From the NCBI GenBank assembly GCA_030248065.1, contig JASAMV010009102.1:62001-126000 (forward strand): 64,000 nucleotides of DNA, read 5' to 3'. Made by a program: the position numbers and the translations under genes. Within the stretch, counting starts at the first letter, position 1. The number at the start of each line of letters is the position of its first letter. Shown one piece after another: positions 33,765-47,332 of the stretch. The notes below the pieces were generated by a model. It did no database searches. It had not been told where the DNA came from and was given only the letters and a program-made list of their open reading frames with translations. The DNA is from Rhynchonema sp. JSB1_4 (lineage: Eukaryota > Nematoda > Chromadorea > Monhysterida > Xyalidae).

Positions 33765-34964
33765 GGTGTCAAAAGGCAACCACTCAGACAGAAACAACGG
33801 GAAAACTGATACATTTACTGCACATATGTACATACAGCATACTTGAGTGTACGCGTGCTTAGAAACGTTTTCACCGAGGCGCTACTTTTTCATTTCCGAC
33901 TTACTACCAGTAGTTCCATCTTGCGGCGTGCACGTGATGAACAGTTCTGAATGATGTCGCGCAACTATGACTGGGAACGCATTATGATAGAAGCACATCA
34001 TTCTGTGTGAAACTAACGGAAATAAAAATTACAAAAAGTGCCGTGTATGACCAGAAGCACAGCATTTTGGCGCTTTTGTTTCGCAGCACATTGACTTTCT
34101 TTGTGCGAATGTTGGAAACACGCTGGCTACTTTAATGACTGTGAGACCATTTTAGAAACGATTTACTGTTTTGGCAGCTTACAGCCACGACAAGAGAGCA
34201 TGGTATTTGCATAAAAGGCAATCAGAAGGATGCGCCATAGCTTACAGACACTCTTGCCTGATTGCAAAAAGTTGTAGCAACATAGCAATTGCAGTTGTGG
34301 CTTTCGGCACTCTTGACTCGTACACGAAATGTTTACCATCCGCAACCACATCACTTGATGGCTAAGATACGCTTGATCTTGACGCTTTGAACCTGCATGT
34401 GTACAATAATTGGGCCTTGGGTAAAACTTACCCCAAACATAGGTATATAGTGTATGTAAGTCAACTGCATGTTTGTTCACGGCAGAGAAGATCAGACGAA
34501 GGAGTTCACACTAGGGATGAATAATCTGCGAAAAAGACACGAATAAATGGCATTCAAAGGCGAATTCGTTACTCTACAAGTCGTTATCAAGCTCATGATG
34601 ATTAGCAGCTGGTCACAAATGACTGACATGTGTGCATTCAGGTAGCAAGTGTTCCGGAACCGAGCCGTAATGTAATGTATGTAGTATTGCTACTGTCAGA
34701 TGTAGCCGGCCCACTAGACACCTAACCGACCAGTTCGTGTGAGTTCGGGTCCATTTATCACGCGGTCCGTCCACTATAATGTACTACTATGCTGACTGGT
34801 CCGCGACGGTTCATTTCCTTCGAATGTCAATCATCTTTTTATGGTCGGTGCATCGAGCAGGGTCATAATTCAGCTGGGCACACGCACAATCATCAAGAGG
34901 GTTGAATGAAAATCATTTTGAAAATTAAAATTATGGCGATAATTTGAACCCATTGAAACATCAC

Positions 34965-35064
34965 CTGACTGCGGCGTGATGGCAGCGGCACGCATAAAGC
35001 CGAACATGGACGCGTTGAGTAGGGCAGAATGGGTGGCATTGCGACGCACACCGTGGTAGATCAT
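34965..35064 (-). CDS. Variable first exon 4 of the K2P channel
   Basis: ATG at 35064, 33 codons plus one base: MIYHGVRRNATHSALLN then ASMFGFMRAAAITPQS, donor G|GTGATG. One of the shorter members; it shares an internal MFG with exons 2 and 6. Confidence 0.6.
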
Positions 35065-36842
35065 GGTCGGGTCTCGGTTTGGTTTGTGGTCTCGACACGA
35101 AGTTGCTTTCAATTGAGAAAATCAGTCGTTCATGGCTTCCTTAACTTGACATTAACTGACAGATGTTGAATTCCCCGCGGTTCGGTGTAACCGTTTTCGA
35201 TGCCAGGCCATGGTAGCAGGTCAACTGACTATACTCGTAACCGGCATACTAAGACTGGCATAGCCCAAAATTAAGTCTCCCTAACACCAGAAAATCGCCG
35301 CTGCAGCCTTCGTCTGATCAGCATTATAAAAAGCAAGAAATGGATGTGCTAAAAAAGCGTGTCCAACGATAAACTCAGACTACGCACGCTAGGAAACCTG
35401 AAAAAGGCGCTCCGTTTTTTGCGGCGTTCCAACCGACTTTGGATATGCGGCCATGTTTGCTTAATTTTACTGCTCCCGCACGCATAATGACCGGCCGAAA
35501 GTCATCCGCAACCGCACAAGTTACAAAAATGCGTTGGACTTCGCGCAAAAGGAAGAACAGAGAAGAAAGAGGATGCGAGCTCGGCATAATTTTCGACGCT
35601 TCAAGCGTTCGGCTTTTGGGAACACAAAAACACAAAACAAACAACTATTCTCGCTTCACTACTGTGCTGAAAGCAATCTTTGACCAATTCTGTGGGCCTT
35701 CGTCGGCATCAGGATTTTGCTTGGACACGCTTGCAGAAAGTTTGGAGGAAGTCATATTATTTTGGCCTACACGGAACATTGCATAGCTAACAGCTGACCT
35801 GCAAGCTATAGATATAGTACATTTTGGGGACTTTTTGGGTTGGCACACGCTTCGAAAATTGAAATCGTCGTTTCGTCTTAACATATCGCTCGCCCGCGGA
35901 AGCATGCAGACCCGGCAAAACAAAGACATGGTTTATGCGCGGATTTAGGCTACCCGTGGAGGTTTTTTTGCTCTTTGTGTTTGCTGGGAAGCGCAACGCT
36001 TTAGTAGTGGAGTATGAACGATGTGTATGCAACAAAGCAAGCTTCAGGGGTGTGTACATGTCCTGGTCATGGAAATTTTGTCTGTTTGCCAGCTTTGTAC
36101 CAGGAACCATGTGGTTAATTAGATATTAACGACCAGAAAAGATCTAGTGATAATATACGGAAATATTGTAAGAAGGCGCCATCAGAACACAAGCACCGGA
36201 CTTTTCTTGCATAGCAGAAACAAAGCAAGTGATGCCGGTTGCAACCGCGAAATATGCATCCAACAACAATCTTGATACGCTTAGCATCGTGTTTTTGCAT
36301 CAGCATTTCTCGTTTTTATGGGTCACGTCCCACGGTCTAAAGCACATCAGTTTCAGAACTTGGACCCCTATTGAAACATATGCGAAACGTGTGATACATA
36401 CAGTACGCAAGGGTGCACAAATGGAAATGTCGGGCGGCACTGAGCAAGTTTATGTGTGCACGAACATCTCGCTGTCCATCGCATTATGCGGCAATGCTCA
36501 AATGTGCAAGAGGGTGCATTTAGCGCACCCATGGTTTGGTTGTTTTATGACACTTTTGTGTGTGACGCTGTCGATGGTCGCATATTCACAAATTGTTGGT
36601 TGCAAAGAGGGCTAGCGTCATTTTTTGTCAGCTTTTTCTGGTGGGAATCGGGTCGGTTTGATAAATGCCGTTTGACGACGCAGTACATAGCAAATATACA
36701 TAGCGCACAAAAAACCAGTTGAAGTGTTTAGCGCGGAAGGTATAATACAGATGGTTCTTTCCGTGTTGCGGTGATGTTTCATTTCTGGTTGAAGGACCAA
36801 CAAAAATCACCATAAATTTGACAAAATCCCCAAATGTCCAAC

Positions 36843-37092
36843 CTTTATGCTCGGACAGGTCAGTGGACAGAGTGTCATAGCTGTGCGGCACCTGCAACAG
36901 TTGCAGTTGATGAGCTTGGAGCTTTGTCTTCACGCTGGTCCGTCTTGTTCCGAGATCGATCGACGTCCGTACAGAGCTCGGCTCGAGTGACCCGGATGCT
37001 TGTGTAACGGCCAGAGACTGCCGACCGGCCAGGGCAATTGCCCCGATTGCAGATCTGTTGATGTCACGGAACACACCTGACCACATCGCCAT
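36843..37092 (-). CDS. Variable first exon 5 of the K2P channel
   Basis: ATG at 37092, 83 codons plus one base, starting MAMWSGVFRDINRSAIGAI. A Ser/Thr-rich middle (SVRTSIDLGTRRTSVKTK) is followed by a Gln/Leu helix (LQAHQLQLLQVPHS) and ends DLSEHK before G|GTTGGA at 36842. The frame stays open into the intron, so the donor was chosen by consensus and shared phase. Confidence 0.6.
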
Positions 37093-38517
37093 GTTGAGGG
37101 ACTTGGCCTTGGGGATCAGGGGATAATGGGGGTCAAAATAATGGTGATCAGAGGGATTGATGAAAGACGCACGTCTGAAATGGCCTCTAGCTTTACAGCA
37201 AAACAAAATGAACTGAATTATAAGGAAAGCAGCAATATCATAATCCAACAAAAAACATGTCGGCTTCAAATGCACACTCGTGGTGCAGATCTGATCAAGC
37301 ATATGGCGTTGTGTACGACAAGCACATGGACTTTCGGTTAGTTTACGCGCGGTCATTCATCAAAAAGGTATAGGCTGTGATCCTAATCCAACTGTAATAC
37401 CGAACTTTCATATTGGTGTTTGTTCCAGCGCTCTATAGCCATGGGCAGCAATATCAGTAATCTAACCAGACCTCTAAATCATTCAGAAAAAACATAGGGT
37501 AACATTCTGTTGGCGCCGCAAAATGAATCCACGCTCATTTCTGCAGTCAATATGAGCTGACTTGCTTGTGAATATTGTGCCTTTTCAATTGACATTACAT
37601 ATTTTGTCATCCCAGCTGTCAGCTGCCGAGAGAAGATTAAAAATTTGGACTGCTTGCACCTTTACTGCTGCATCACAAACAAATAACGCTCGAAAATGAA
37701 TGTGCGATTTCAAATCTGGGCTTTGAAACCAGACTTGGACGCGAGTAATATCGCATAACGAAATTCAGACTCAGCTCACTGCCTTTCAACAGTGAACCGC
37801 TTGCGTTACGGTGACTGAAGCGTGAACAAGGCACGCTGTTGCAGGACAAAAAATGCACTGTCTTTCTTCATTCGAGAAAACCTGTGGTCACATAGTAAAC
37901 ATGCGTTGGCTAAGCTTCCAGACAGCTGTTTATAAAATTCAGTAAAAAAAGCTACATGCAAAGTTCAAGCACGCCAAAAGAAACAATATAATGGTCTAGG
38001 AGCAGGGACCAAAACTGTTTGCCTCCACGCCATTTCCACTCGCTGGATAGTACGCAAACTCAACTTTGTCAGCAAATAGCATGTTTATGTTTAGCAGTCG
38101 GCCATAATCGCGATCTAATGCAGTGTATCGTTATGCAAACAAACATGCTGTCAACGAGCTGGTCGGGAAACAATGGCTCCCGGAAATGTCTAGTACTCGG
38201 CTGCTGTTTCGATAAGTTTGGGTCCGATTTTGTGCATGTTGAAAAAAGCAATAACAGCTGATATAGTCAGGGATAAGTCAAGACAGAATTTGTTAAAACT
38301 GACTTAAAACTCTGTTGTACTATAGTTGGTCGTAATGTAACCAAAGAAATTAGACGGCATGTTGTTGACTGTTGCAATCGACCGGGTTTCTTCCACTAAA
38401 GATTTCGTAACCGTCAACAATAGAATACAATGAAACATCATGATTAAGTAGCTGTGGAAGGGAAGAAGGTAAGATGTCAAACTTAAAAAAAGCCTGGCAG
38501 GCAGAAAGAACACCTAC

Positions 38518-38650
38518 CTGCAGCTTTGTCTTCATCGCTTTCTGCCCGTGGACTGCGACTCATTCGAATGTACTCCCTGAGATGTGCGAACTCCTGGTCG
38601 GTTGTCCGACCCGCTCGTCGTGCGTGAAGGGATGACGCTGCACCGAACAT
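38518..38650 (-). CDS. Variable first exon 6 of the K2P channel
   Basis: ATG at 38650, 44 codons plus one base: MFGAASSLHARRAGRTT through EFAHLREYIRMSRSPRAESD to EDKAA, donor G|GTAGGTG at 38517. Good donor and phase 1. Confidence 0.65.
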
Positions 38651-41600
38651 GGCGATCGATAAGTGATCACGTCAATCAATCGATTATTTGAGCATTCAGT
38701 AAAATATGACCCATGGACACTCAGCTTCTCTGCAGTTGCTAAACGTGTGCATTGAGGTTATTAGGAAGCAAATTCGGAAGTATTTCGTGATGCTCCTATG
38801 GTTTAAAAAAAGGGAGCCGGGATCCGACGAAAACGTACAGTATAACTTATATGAAATGGATGCACATAATACCGGATGGATCGAAAGAATTAAATTTCAC
38901 AATCGAACTCCCCAGTGTGGTCAAATTCTGGTGGAACTGCAAATTTATCGACCAAAATATAACTGCGCGAAAACACAGATTTTAGCAGTGACAAACATGC
39001 AGCTACACACAAAATTATACTATCTCTGGGGTGCGTGCACTGGGCGACGGCTCTGTCGAAGTTGGTGTTATCAGCTCATATTGTGCGTGACTCGCGACTT
39101 TTGTGACAACATCTTTGCCCATACGGCAGTATTTGTAAAAACTTTTATCCATCTGTCGGATCCCTAGTCCTACTATGTACTATGAGCCGGGTTTTAGCTT
39201 TGAAGGCAAGCACACCCGACTGCGGGAAGGCAAACGCAGACTTTCTTGTGCTCATCAGAAAAACCAACACATTTTTGATGCCCTGGCATTGAGTTTCGGG
39301 TTTCGGGTTTTGTTCCAAAATCAGAAACCCGAAATACGGACACAAAAACACCATCGGGTTTTGGGTTTATCTGGCCAAACCCGACCGTAAGTACATTGCG
39401 ATGCCGTTGCAGGGGCCCTACTTTCGGCCAGTGAACGTTGTTTTCCTGCGCATAATGAGCAAATTTTACCTGGGTTGAAATTACAGTTGCAACCCTATTG
39501 CAAATGCGTTCCAAACATCTAAATTTGTATTGCCTTGCCGTTGGGGGCATAGCATAAAGCTTGCCTTCAAAGTTGATACGGACCCGTATTTTGGGCGACG
39601 CATCAAGCCAGGAAGCAGGAAAAAGCGGTGGACAAACGCAGGATCCAAAAGTATACAAACTTTGGTCAACATATTATTTTGGACGCGCACGGGCGCGACA
39701 AGCTCTGACTGCCATCATGGACCATGACTTCAGTCGAAAGTTAAAAACGCGCGCTTGCGCTCCGGATGAAACGAACGCAATTTAGCTACATACAGTATAT
39801 CTGGTCTCGGACGTATGGCAGAAAGTTTTGGTAATTCTCTGTCCCACAAAAAGAAACACATCTGATACTGTGCATGTGTCGTTGGTCAGAAAAGTTTGAT
39901 CAAAATATAGTTCATGGTAATCCTTCCGTAACGACGGATGAAACTGGCGGACGAAAAAAACCGTTTTAGCACAGAAAGGACAAGGTCAGGTCCATCCGAA
40001 ATCACACAGGGAATAGCACGGAAGAACCTAATTTCTTCAGCTGCTTTATCCATGGTATTGTAACTGCATAATGTGTATTGCACATGTTCTTTCAAGTTGG
40101 TTAACGCAACCAATACCGGTTTCTACTAATGTTGTCAACGCATCTCCCTGTGTTTTGGGCGAAAGCAGCAGGTATTGCTGTTGTGGTCAATGCATCTGTC
40201 GCGCTGCCCAGGCGTCAATCCTGTATTTGTCACGCTACAGTTTGCATTGCATGCATCCCACCTGTAGGGGACACCCAGCCGGTTCTGCGTTTTCACGAAC
40301 TACAGACAGTTGCGTTCGTAACAATTGTATTCGTCCAAACATTTCTGGTTTGGCGTGGCGTAACCGGACGCAAAACTATGCGTTTGCTTGAAGACCTAAT
40401 CTGGTATGGAAAACCGTTGAAAAACCACACAGCAGCATAACAATCTATGACCCATCTGGGTGGAAAACACACATGTTGAATGAGTAAGCTGCTCGAAATC
40501 ATGGAAAAGTAAGAGGCAAGGGAGTGCTGAACAGAGTGTTTTTCGCTTTACGATTTGTCAGACCGCGATGAAACATCAGCAGCAAGAGTGGTAAGGCTGT
40601 AAATTTTAAAAACGCGGGTTGCTAGATATCGCGCATTGCACCTCAGCCACAACACAAGTAGAGCAAACGCAGCACGCTGTTATTTTATGACGTGTTTGGA
40701 AGCTGGTTATTATGTACAGGATTACATGGCACCAGATTGTCTGCTTGTACCAACAGTGGCACACTTTCCGTAATTTTCCGTTTTCAACCCACTTTGGAAA
40801 ATATTCAAAAGATCCGTCTTTTACTTGGTTCATAATCAGCGGTTCGTACAAAGTCGAAAATTACATATGCAGTATGTGTAAATTTTGCGATTTGACTTAT
40901 GTAGCTATACATAGATTTCACAGATTTTCACGGATTGTGGTTTATTTCAGCATCAGGTAGCCATGACAAGAGCCTAAATTCTGCAACCAGGGTGTATACC
41001 ATGGCTCAAAAATGCCTATTTGTACGCACAGACACATGTGCATACCAAAGTTCATTTTTCATATTTCCCAGCAACAATAACAACACCGTTCTATGGAAAG
41101 CGCGGTTGTTTGTGTCGTAGGCAAGTTTCGGGATTTATTTCACAAATGATACGTGCACGTGCAGGTTTTTTGAAGCGCACCGCATATGGAGCAGTTCATG
41201 ATCTGCACATTTTTACAGGAGCAAACTTGCGTTTGCAATCAAAAACGCTGTGCGTGCCTGAAATTTAAGAAAACACAAAATGACAAAAAAGGCAAAGTGT
41301 AACCAAATGTCCTGCGATTGTTTGTTTTTTCCTGCGTTCAAGTTTTTCCTCCACTGTGGGATGGGTGAGTAAAGACAAAGTGGAGGTTGCAGCGAACATG
41401 GAGTTGTTTATAGTGTGAAACATCAGCGAATGTATTAATAGGAACATTTTTCCCTCATATATCGAGTTTTCGATGTATTTGTGCGGGCTTTAGCGACAAT
41501 AAGATGTAAAAAGGCAACTTTCCTCCCTCGAGATGTGACACAGAGGATTTTAACTAAAAAAATAAGTGGGTGTGAGAATCCAGCCCGGTATGGGGGCAGG

Positions 41601-42152
41601 GTGGGGGTGAGTAAATTACAGGGATGAGAAATACGTGTGCATAAGACGTCAACGCATTTGAACATGTGCCACACTTCTGAAGAAGACAGCCAATCCCCCG
41701 GGAATGACCAGCGAAAATACCGCTCAGACAAAGGCCTGGACATGAATTCGAGCAGTGGTGTTGGGTGGGACACGAAAATTTGATAAACATGCGTAAAACT
41801 AATCAAAAGCAACTTAAAAGTTGAGACTAGTACCAACGGCTTATTCTAATGTCGTTGATGCATGTTTCGCGAGCAGGGTGTCTGCTGGCGAGGCGACACG
41901 ACGCGCGTCGCGCTATCCATTTGTATTACGCTGCATGTACTGTATTGGGCTGCTCTTCGTCGTGTCATGCACGTGCATCGCATAAGCTACGTTAGCGCAA
42001 TATGCGTATAGATGCGTTGACTCCAACAAATTAGCCGCACACAGCGTCGTATGGAGCTTGTCTATATACTGTGTGCGTGGCTGATTGATCACAAGATAGT
42101 AAAATCGTGAAAGAAATGCACTAAATTGCCAAACCAAGTCATTGCAACTCAC

Positions 42153-42354
42153 CGGCAGTGGGATGTACGGATGCAGTTGAGGTGACTTTATCGGATTTAG
42201 CCGTTACAGGACTGGCCACAGAAGGGGGCCGTCTGCCGAGACCCTGTTGCACCATCAAATTGGCGAATGCCCCAATGGTGTGGTGAGGGTCGTGAATTGA
42301 TTGACGTCGGGCGTTCCACGGCAGAAAACGTGTGGCTGACACGAACACACTCAT
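42153..42354 (-). CDS. Variable first exon 7 of the K2P channel
   Basis: ATG at 42354, 67 codons plus one base: MSVFVSATRFLPWNARRQS, then IGAFANLMVQQGLGRRPPS and a Ser/Thr/Val-rich end (VTSTASVHPTA) before the very strong donor G|GTGAGTTG. It stands 3.5 kb upstream of exon 6. Confidence 0.7.
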
Positions 42355-45300
42355 TCTGTGCAATTGGGGGGGGGCAGTGTTGGGCGGAAAGTTAGAATAA
42401 TGGGTGGAACCTGAAACTGTCAGTTGGGCCATTATTGACTGGAGATGAATCGGCCTCGATTCGGTTCCGTACCAGGACCACCACTTTTGCATGAAACATT
42501 ATAACATAAGATGAACACGAAGAACTGCGATTCAAAACATTTTGGTCCATAGTCGTTTACAGGTCGTCCCAGACCAAAAAGTCGAGTTGGAGCGCATGTG
42601 GACAATTTGCCAAACACATGGAAAACATTATGGGGTGATATGACATTACAGATGCGAACAAACATGCGGACACGTAACACGCGCCATATAAGGCCAAGAG
42701 GCTGATAATTTGTCGCCTGGTCTGCTGAGCCCCATGACACCCGATGTCAAGTTTGTGGTGTCATTGAGGACAGAAAATTGAATCAAAAAGTACGACACGA
42801 CATGTTACACATGCGTGTAGCGTTCAGTGCCAGGGCTACTACGGTACCTAGAATGTCGCTTGTCCAAAAAGCATGGTGGTGGGAAAGTCCTCCACGGGGT
42901 TCGATATGGCATATCACAAACTTAGTGAAGGAATTCTGGAGCGACCCGGTGTTGACAATTCTGCTACAAGCAATTTTGCCATCTGTCCATTTTTGATTGA
43001 CGAAAAGTTGACAGACAACCGTTGCTGCAAGTTCGTGACATTGCGAGTATTCAAATTATATGTCAGACAAAATTATCATCCCACTTTCGTTTCGCAAAAA
43101 ATGTCCGAGTAAAAAACAAAAAAAAATCAGGACTGTTTTACCAGAGCCGCGAAAAGCATCTGTTACGTATACGAAATAAGCAGAGTTGTCACATCTGCCG
43201 ATGTTTGTTTCGTATTTGGCAAAGGAACCATAATTCATTGCTTGACCATGCAACCACCATGCAAGAAATAATGTTTTTCTTGTCATAATTGAGTTTTTTG
43301 TGCAAGCTTGCGTGGTTGGCATGCAAGTCGCCAGGGTTGGAAGATGAACGGAGCCAATGAAACATCATATAAAGTGAGATTTACGCGTTTGACGTGTCCC
43401 ATGACCATGACGGAATTTGATCGCGTTCGTGAACGTACCGACGCTCCACGAAATGGATTATCGATGAGGATTATAAAAGTTATCGTTAATCGGAAAATAT
43501 ACATGTACACTCACAAACATGTACCAACCAGACATGAAGGGGCATACTCAGCTCCAAATTAACGGGGGCTGACATTTTTATCTAGTGTTTGTCTGTTTGT
43601 TGGAAACTCCTTCTCATCTGTTACTAGTTCAGAATTTGGCCGTTGTTGAAGTAACTAAGGTAGATGAAGGCGAGCGTAGCGCGCGAAAATTTGGGACACA
43701 GCATTTCTAACCGTCGAAATTCACAGCGATTTTCAATATTTCAAGCGTACATATCACAATGAAAATGCCATGACTTAGGGTTATTTGTTCCTTCCTTGGA
43801 CTTCCTAAGAGGGGTGCAGGGGTTGAGGGGGCGCTGCGTACCCCAGCGTGCCCCCTTTGAGGCCCCTGTAGACATCAGATCTGACCAGACTGAACAGAAA
43901 AACGGAAACGCCACCCACCGCTTCTCTCAGTGAAGATCATTGTCGTTGTCAGCTGGGCGACCCACAGACTCTGCGAGGTTTTCGATGATAATTTCCATTT
44001 GTAAATTACGCCGCTCAATTGGCCTCACGCAACCACCCGTCGATGATTATTTGTGGAAAGCTACATGCAGTACATACATGCGGTGGCGAATCTTTGAGCT
44101 TCGTTCTCAGCGCGGTACTTTGCGTCGTGTGGCGTGTCTTTGAGTCTTGTTTCGGAGTAGCGACTTCTTTGTTGTTTGTTAGTCCAACGTCCAGAATTGA
44201 CATGTAACCAGTTTTGCTGCTTTGAGGGCGATGACAGTAGGGCCTCCTGGAATATTGGTTAACTGTCTGCTGGTTGGGATGAAAAAAGTGCAACGAAATT
44301 TGAAGTGAAACAGGAAGCACCTGTATATGTACTATGTATAATGGAAGAAGGAAATGGCCGCAAGATCAAGATCACGTGCAGTGTATGCGATAGGTAGCAC
44401 CTCAAAGCGTCTAGTTCGGCACATCGCAGCTGCGTGCACTACCGACTTCTCATGTTCGCTTTTGCCTTTTCGTTTTTCTTCTCAAACGAATGAGTTTCAC
44501 GGAAGTCAGACAGCACGGTCACGGCATCTGGACCCCCACGTCAAGTGGCTAGTTTTCTGGTCGGGTAATGGATTGGTAATATTTGTTCCAGTTGAACGCT
44601 CAAGGCTGTGGCTCACGTGAAAACCATCCAATCCAAATCTGCACAAGAAAGCAATGCCATCTGTTTATTCGTCTGATGCACTTTTACTGGCACGGCTCAA
44701 GCCTCGCACTTAACAATCTGCTGCTGGAAATATTATAAAAATACAATAATAAACACATTGCACCTAAACAGTACCCATTTATAACTCAGTATTTCTGGGT
44801 CAGAACCACGACAAACCACCGAACTGAATCGGAACCTTGATTCAACTTATGCTCTCCCAAACCAATTCACGCTGTATCACGTGCCTGAGGGTAACGACTA
44901 GACTGATGCAACATCATGCGTGACCATAAATTATAAAAATGAACACCAACGCTGCCAAAAAGTATAAGGAAAAAATGAAACACGGAGCCAGCCAAACTTT
45001 CTATATACAGTATAGCATGAGTTCCAAGGACAGTTCATACGCAGGGCGGTGTCGCAGGGCAGAGGTTTGGAAACCTCTTGTCGTTATTGTGGCCACCCAG
45101 ACTTCAGGCTCAGTAGCTTCACATTGGTTTCGTGAAACACCAAGGAACTCCATTTTGGTGCGTAAGGTTCGCAAAACTGGATGCCCGAAGCAGTACTGCT
45201 AACACTAATAATAACCACATGGTGCAGATACATGCGCACAGAAACATCCCAAACCTCGCAGAACAGCATAAACGACGTTCGAAAATGACTAGCCGTCAAC

Positions 45301-45618
45301 AAACAATTGCGGTCATTTTGGGCCCAAGTTTGGCAGCATTCAGATGCAGTGATTGTGCCATGTCTTGCCAATAGCGATAACGAATGGAAGAAAGCAGGCC
45401 TGAACTACATGGTGATGATGTTACATGAGTTTGACTTCGCTTGTTCGCGTGGGCGGACGTACTTTATCTGCTTGTTTGTTGGCCATCGCAGTGGGCCTGT
45501 GTGTCGTCGCTTGCTGTTTTTTTTGTGTAGGGCTTCATAAATAGCAAGCTGTTGTGATGCGCATAGTGCAATTAATCAACATCAACTCGATGATACCTAT
45601 TTGTCGCATGACACTTAC

Positions 45619-45691
45619 CTGGAACCGGAGAAGTTCGACTATCCACCCGCCGCCCCGCCTCCCGGGGCTTATTTGGGTTTAAAAAATCCAT
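45619..45691 (-). CDS. Variable first exon 8 of the K2P channel
   Basis: ATG at 45691, 24 codons plus one base: MDFLNPNKPREAGRRVD then SRTSPVP, donor G|GTAAGTG at 45618. The shortest member and the furthest upstream that I could see; more may lie in or beyond the repeat block to the right. Confidence 0.55.
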
Positions 45692-46237
45692 CCCTTAGGA
45701 GTGAGATAATAGTTGCACGTATGTTCACAATGTCCATCTTTTACACAGGGGCGTCTATACACCCTGGTAAGCTCATGAGTCGCTCCAGGCTTTATTTCTG
45801 GGAAGACTCCCAATATGGTTCCATACATCCCCATAATGTGCCTTCTGAAGGAGGGGGCTGGGGCGAACGCTCGTCGCGACCAATCGCAATTTGTTCTCTC
45901 CAGAGGCCTTAGGAAAGCTCAGACTTATTAGTGAGTTTTATGAGTCTTCCACCACATTCGACAACAGGCGACCGCGCAACCACTTGCGGCTGCTTGCGAC
46001 CGTGACGATGGATGATCAACCATAACATTTTAAAGCCAAGTCGGGCGCCCGAGAAACCAGCGAAAGAGAAATTACGACTTTTCGTAGATTACGATTTTCG
46101 TTCAGTCAGACAGAGCAGGATCGGGTACAGGGTTTAGATAATCTTACAAGGAAACTTCGATGATGTGAACTATGCTTGAAGCGTAAAACTTTTGAAAATT
46201 GTGCACTAAAATGCGGGTTTTGACTTTTGGCTTGCAC
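45692..46237. other. Non-coding stretch upstream of first exon 8
   Basis: Presumed promoter side of first exon 8. No repeat words, no convincing exon on either strand, and no recognisable core promoter motif. Confidence 0.35.
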
Positions 46238-46582
46238 CAGAGGTCGCAATCGGGCCGGGTTTGGCCGGCCTGGCCCGGCCCGAGCCCCCAAATCTCCGGC
46301 CCGACCACCCCGGCCCAGCCCAGCCCAGCCCGAACCCCCAAATCTCCGGGCCGGCCCGAATTTTTGGCTCAGATTTTAACCCAATTTTTGTCATAATTTT
46401 TTGCGATTTTTTGAATCTATTTTTTTGGTTGAAAATTTATTGTTTTCCATGAAAAAGTCGTCAGACGGGCAATACTGATCACTTACTTGCCGAATACGTC
46501 AGAAATTTTTAGTATTTTTGACAAAATATCCCTGCTTTTTCAGTAAAATGAGTCATTTCAGTTCAGAAGCGTCGGGCCGGGT
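46238..46582. repeat. GGGCCGGGCC-type element, left part
   Basis: Begins CAGAGGTCGCAATCGGGCC, the same end as 11171, then G/C words and the A/T-rich interior also seen (inverted) at 12473-12620. It is interrupted at 46583 by the next element. The right end could be about 47513 (GACACCTCTG) but flanking octamers do not match. Confidence 0.6.
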
Positions 46583-47332
46583 CAGTGTAGTACTTGGTCA
46601 GGGTGTTGACGATAGATAGATTGGAACCCGAAATGTGTTGACGATAGATAGATGACCCAATTCCGAAATCTGGGGGGGGTCGACCCAAACTTGTTGACGA
46701 TAGGTAGATGGTGGGGGGGTCGCCAAAAATCAAAGTATAGTATAGCGTACTAAGTGGGTAATAATGTGTAAATATTAATGAAAATGCACTTAGATGTACT
46801 AAATCTGCGCGTAGCGCGCGATTTTTTGCCGATTTGGGACAAAAAAACCGATTTTGAGCCAGTGTAGTACTTGATCAGGGTGTTGACGATAGATAGATTG
46901 GGACCCGAAATGTGTTGACGATAGATAGATGACCAAAGTCCGAAATCTGGGGGGGGGGGTCGACCCAAACTTGTTGACGATAGATAGATGGTGGGGGGGG
47001 GGGTCGCCAAAAATCAAGGTATAGTATAGTGCATTAAGTAGGTAATAATGTGTAAATATTAATGAAAATGTGTATAGATGTACTAAATCCGCGCGTAGCG
47101 CGCGATTTTTGCCTATTTGTGGTGAAAAATACCGATTTTGAGCCATTTTGAGGCAAAAATGTCAATTTTGGGTTCGAAATTGTTGACGATAGATAGATTG
47201 TTCCCAAAATTTGTTGACGATAGATAGATTTGCCCATATGTGTTGACGATAGATAGATGAAATCAAAAAGTGTTGACGATAGATAGATGAATTTGGGGGG
47301 GGACCCCCCCCACCCCCCCAAGTACTACCCTG
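46583..47332. mobile_element. hAT-like MITE with TTGACGATAGATAGATG words
   Basis: Ends CAGTGTAGTACTTGG and CCAAGTACTACCCTG; perfect 8-bp duplication GGCCGGGT (46575-46582, 47333-47340). The word TGTTGACGATAGATAGAT occurs about ten times. The left module is duplicated in tandem (46583-46860 and 46861-47150), each with a palindromic core CGCGCGTAGCGCGCG variant (46806-46821, 47089-47104). Confidence 0.85.

Noticed and set aside
34163..34480. Possible first exon ending in a strong GTAAGT donor with array phase
   Set aside because: No ATG in frame (it begins GTG and a stop lies upstream).
35828..35929. Minus frame MSLFCRVCMLPRAS as a further first exon
   Set aside because: Its best donor (GTCAGC) leaves two bases over, the wrong phase for the constant exon.
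36628..37356. 242-residue minus frame taken as one gene
   Set aside because: Only 37092-36843 is credible, as a first exon with donor and shared phase; the rest is read-through and upstream filler.
46616..47280. GATAGATAGATG runs as a simple microsatellite
   Set aside because: The GATA unit is only part of a longer word (TTGACGATAGATAGATG) organised within a bounded element.
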